A program made the position numbers and the translations under genes. From assembly GCA_035764385.1 (NCBI GenBank), contig DASTZI010000128.1, positions 1-14,254 on the forward strand: a stretch of DNA of 14,254 bases, given 5' to 3'. Shown in pieces: positions 12,709 to 14,254 of this stretch. Each line of letters starts with the position of its first letter. The first letter of the stretch is position 1. A model generated the notes under the pieces. That model ran no database searches. It was given only the letters and a program-made list of their open reading frames with translations, and was not told the origin of the DNA. Origin of the DNA: Gp6-AA40 sp035764385. Its GTDB lineage: Bacteria; Acidobacteriota; Vicinamibacteria; Vicinamibacterales; UBA2999.

Positions 12709-14049
12709 CTAGAGAGACTTGAGGTACTCGACCAGATCCCGCTGCTGCTCAGGGTTCAGGTTGAACTTCAACGCTCCCTTGTAGTGGTCCACAACCGCGT
12801 TCAGGTCCGCAAACCGGCCGTCGTGATAAAAGCCGCCCTTCGAACGCGTAAACAGCCCGCGCAGAGGGGTCGTCCGGTATTTGTCGTCGGGCGAACGGCT
12901 GGCCTGGAAATCGTCGATGCCAATATCCTTCGCCGGATGCAGGTTGTATCCCGGTTCGGTAAACAGCGGCGGCACATGACAGGTCGAACACTTCGCCGCG
13001 CCATTGAAGATAGCCTCGCCGCGCTTGGCTGCAGTCTCGTCGAAGGACCCTTTCGGCGGATGCGGCGCCGGCAAGGCGAGCTGATAGAACTGCAGCGCGG
13101 CCAGTTTGCCTGTGACCAGGTCCGGATTGTGACGCACGTTGTCGCTGCCAAGCTTGTGCGCGAGCGGGTATTGCTCGCTGTCGAGACGTGGATCGAAGAA
13201 CGTCCCCTGCCCGCGCATCTGGGTATTCGCCACATACGCGTTCCAGTACGTGACGTTCCCCCACGCGCCAGTGTAGGTGTGATTGTTCACGCCCGCCAGC
13301 CCGAACGCGGCTGGAAGGAGCGTCGCGCCGGTGTTGCCGTCCGGTCGAAACGCTTTGCCGTCCTGGTTAACCAGGGCGTCGTACCTGCCGGGTCCCCAGC
13401 TCAGGAGAATCTTCTTCAGGTCGTCCACGCTCAGCCCAAGCTTGTCTGAATAGACCTTCAGGTCCGGCGCGCTCGCGACGATGGCCCCGACGTTCAGATC
13501 GCGGTTGGGCCAGCCGTCGAGCCGATGTCCGATACCTGGCGCGAGCGAATCGTCAACGGTCGAGTGGCAAAGCGCGCACTGGATTCCCATCGACTTGAGG
13601 CGATCACCGTCAAACACTCCGGTCACGCCCAAGACCGCATTCGCTTTCAACAGCACGAGCGTTGTCTTCGGCTCATCGAGATCCATTGAGCCGCGCTTGA
13701 TCATGTCAATGGCCGCCGGCGGCAGCGCGTCTTCATCGACCTTGAGGCCCAACTTCAGCGCCGCACGCGGGCTGATGCCGCCGCCTACGCCACCTTGTTT
13801 ATCGCCGAGGATGGCGAGGTGCAGGTGAAGCTGGTCGCCCCAGAAGGCCTCGGAGCCGAATGTGTCGTGACGAAAGACTTTCTTCCCTTCGTCAAACAAC
13901 TGCTTCATGTAGGCATCGGTCTGGTCACTGAACGAGCGCCCCTGCTGGGCTCCGCCGGAAGGATCTGTCTGGCCGGCATTGGTCAGACCCGCACAGGCGG
14001 CGGCGAGAAAGCCGCCACACAACAAACATGCGAGAGTGAATCTGGACAT
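12709..14049 (-). CDS. Di-heme c-type cytochrome lipoprotein, MauG/cytochrome c peroxidase-like C-terminus
   Basis: The 446-residue exported protein begins with a hydrophobic signal ending AAAC (Cys19), a probable lipoprotein site, although the -3 residue is Ala rather than Leu. Two CxxCH heme-attachment motifs are present: CALCH (158-162) and CSTCH (354-358). The C-terminal half has the layout of bacterial di-heme peroxidase/MauG proteins, with RGEAIFNGAAKCSTCH, RTTPLRGLF, FYHDGRFADLNAVVDHY and a final helix. The N-terminal half is not the usual peroxidase domain and may carry another role, so peroxidase activity is unproven. ATG at 14049 has a strong GGAGG at 14058-14054. Gene placement just before ccmE fits a client of the Ccm machinery. 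Confidence 0.85.
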   Translation of the reverse strand: MSRFTLACLLCGGFLAAACAGLTNAGQTDPSGGAQQGRSFSDQTDAYMKQLFDEGKKVFRHDTFGSEAFWGDQLHLHLAILGDKQGGVGGGISPRAALKLGLKVDEDALPPAAIDMIKRGSMDLDEPKTTLVLLKANAVLGVTGVFDGDRLKSMGIQCALCHSTVDDSLAPGIGHRLDGWPNRDLNVGAIVASAPDLKVYSDKLGLSVDDLKKILLSWGPGRYDALVNQDGKAFRPDGNTGATLLPAAFGLAGVNNHTYTGAWGNVTYWNAYVANTQMRGQGTFFDPRLDSEQYPLAHKLGSDNVRHNPDLVTGKLAALQFYQLALPAPHPPKGSFDETAAKRGEAIFNGAAKCSTCHVPPLFTEPGYNLHPAKDIGIDDFQASRSPDDKYRTTPLRGLFTRSKGGFYHDGRFADLNAVVDHYKGALKFNLNPEQQRDLVEYLKSL

Positions 14050-14056
14050 GCCACCT

Positions 14057-14071
14057 CCGTATTACGTACGG
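14057..14071. repeat. Short inverted repeat next to the di-heme gene ribosome site
   Basis: CCGTA (14057-14061) and TACGG (14067-14071) flank 5 nt. The first arm shares bases with the Shine-Dalgarno of the di-heme cytochrome gene, so an mRNA hairpin could partly cover it. Five-base arms are common by chance. Confidence 0.25.
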
Positions 14072-14077
14072 AACAGA

Positions 14078-14093
14078 CCCAATCGCCGTGCCA
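14078..14093 (-). promoter_or_regulatory. Sigma-54-like -24/-12 element before the di-heme cytochrome gene
   Basis: On the minus strand 14093-14087 reads TGGCACG and, after four bases, 14082-14078 reads TTGGG, against the sigma-54 consensus TGGCACG-N4-TTGCA. The spacing is correct and the start would be about 18 nt before the ATG with the ribosome site between. The -12 GC is GG here, which weakens the call. No RpoN activator gene is in the window. Confidence 0.3.
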
Positions 14094-14180
14094 CACTCGT
14101 TGGGAGTAACGGCAGATTTCTGATATGGAAAGACCGCGTCAAGGGTAAAGAGTTCTTAGACAGTTCGATACGCCCTCGTA

Positions 14181-14217
14181 GCCCGCGCCCGGCTCAATAA
14201 GCCATCCGGGCGCGGGC
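14181..14217. repeat. Perfect 12-bp GC-rich inverted repeat
   Basis: GCCCGCGCCCGG (14181-14192) and CCGGGCGCGGGC (14206-14217) are exact reverse complements with a 13-nt loop. The loop edges extend into an alternative inner stem GGCT/AGCC (14191-14194 with 14200-14203). No T-run follows on either strand. It lies about 130 nt upstream of the di-heme cytochrome start, so it may end a gene to the right of the window. The surrounding 14050-14254 holds no convincing gene. Confidence 0.6.
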
Positions 14218-14254
14218 GGTGTTGGGACTCAGTCAGCTGATCGGCCGAGCGGCA

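Noticed and set aside
12649..13449. Plus-strand frame opposite the di-heme cytochrome
   Set aside because: The opposite strand has two CxxCH motifs, a signal peptide and a strong ribosome site.
14181..14217. tRNA or small structured RNA
   Set aside because: Only one hairpin is visible, with no cloverleaf arms, anticodon stem or T-loop sequence.

Overview
The window reads as a high-GC bacterial chromosome segment. I infer an Acidobacteriota-type organism (Vicinamibacteria-like) from four things: a system I cytochrome c maturation operon with unusual fusions, lipoproteins with carboxypeptidase-regulatory-like folds, many GTG/TTG starts in tightly overlapping operons, and short 7-bp tandem repeats at gene borders. 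This taxonomic placement is a judgement from gene style; no database was searched. No tRNA, rRNA, CRISPR array, transposase or phage gene is visible.

Layout. Positions 2-124 may hold the 3' end of a plus-strand gene cut by the window edge. A minus-strand operon follows (2089 to 96): an RsbW/SpoIIAB-like ATPase, an inositol-monophosphatase-family phosphatase with a TTG start, and an outer-membrane beta-barrel protein. A 28-bp divergent spacer with one AT-rich core separates it from a plus-strand operon (2118 to 5447): class II EPSP synthase (aroA), shikimate kinase (aroK), a calcineurin-like phosphoesterase and a lipoprotein. The members of this operon overlap by about 4 nt, as expected for translational coupling. 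It ends tail-to-tail, with a 4-nt overlap, against a long minus-strand operon.

The minus-strand operon (12631 to 5444) is a cytochrome c maturation (Ccm, system I) cluster in the order ccmE, ccmF-ccmH fusion, CcmI-like zinc-ribbon protein, large Ig-like membrane-anchored protein, ccmA, ccmB, ccmC, CcmD-like protein, and a 53-residue membrane peptide. Just upstream, and separately transcribed, lies a di-heme c-type cytochrome lipoprotein (14049 to 12709), a plausible client of the Ccm machinery. CcmA and CcmB (with CcmC and a CcmD-like subunit) would drive heme loading onto CcmE. CcmF would ligate heme to CxxCH apocytochromes.

The most interesting content is that this Ccm system departs from the textbook version at several points. 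CcmE carries Cys in a CxxxY motif in place of the heme-binding His. The CcmH domain is fused to the C-terminus of CcmF through what looks like a retained signal peptide, and its LRCxxC motif is replaced by a five-cysteine pattern. No CcmG thioredoxin is in the window. Two extra proteins in the operon share a membrane helix followed by a similar cytoplasmic helical segment, one ending in a zinc ribbon and the other carrying periplasmic beta-domains.
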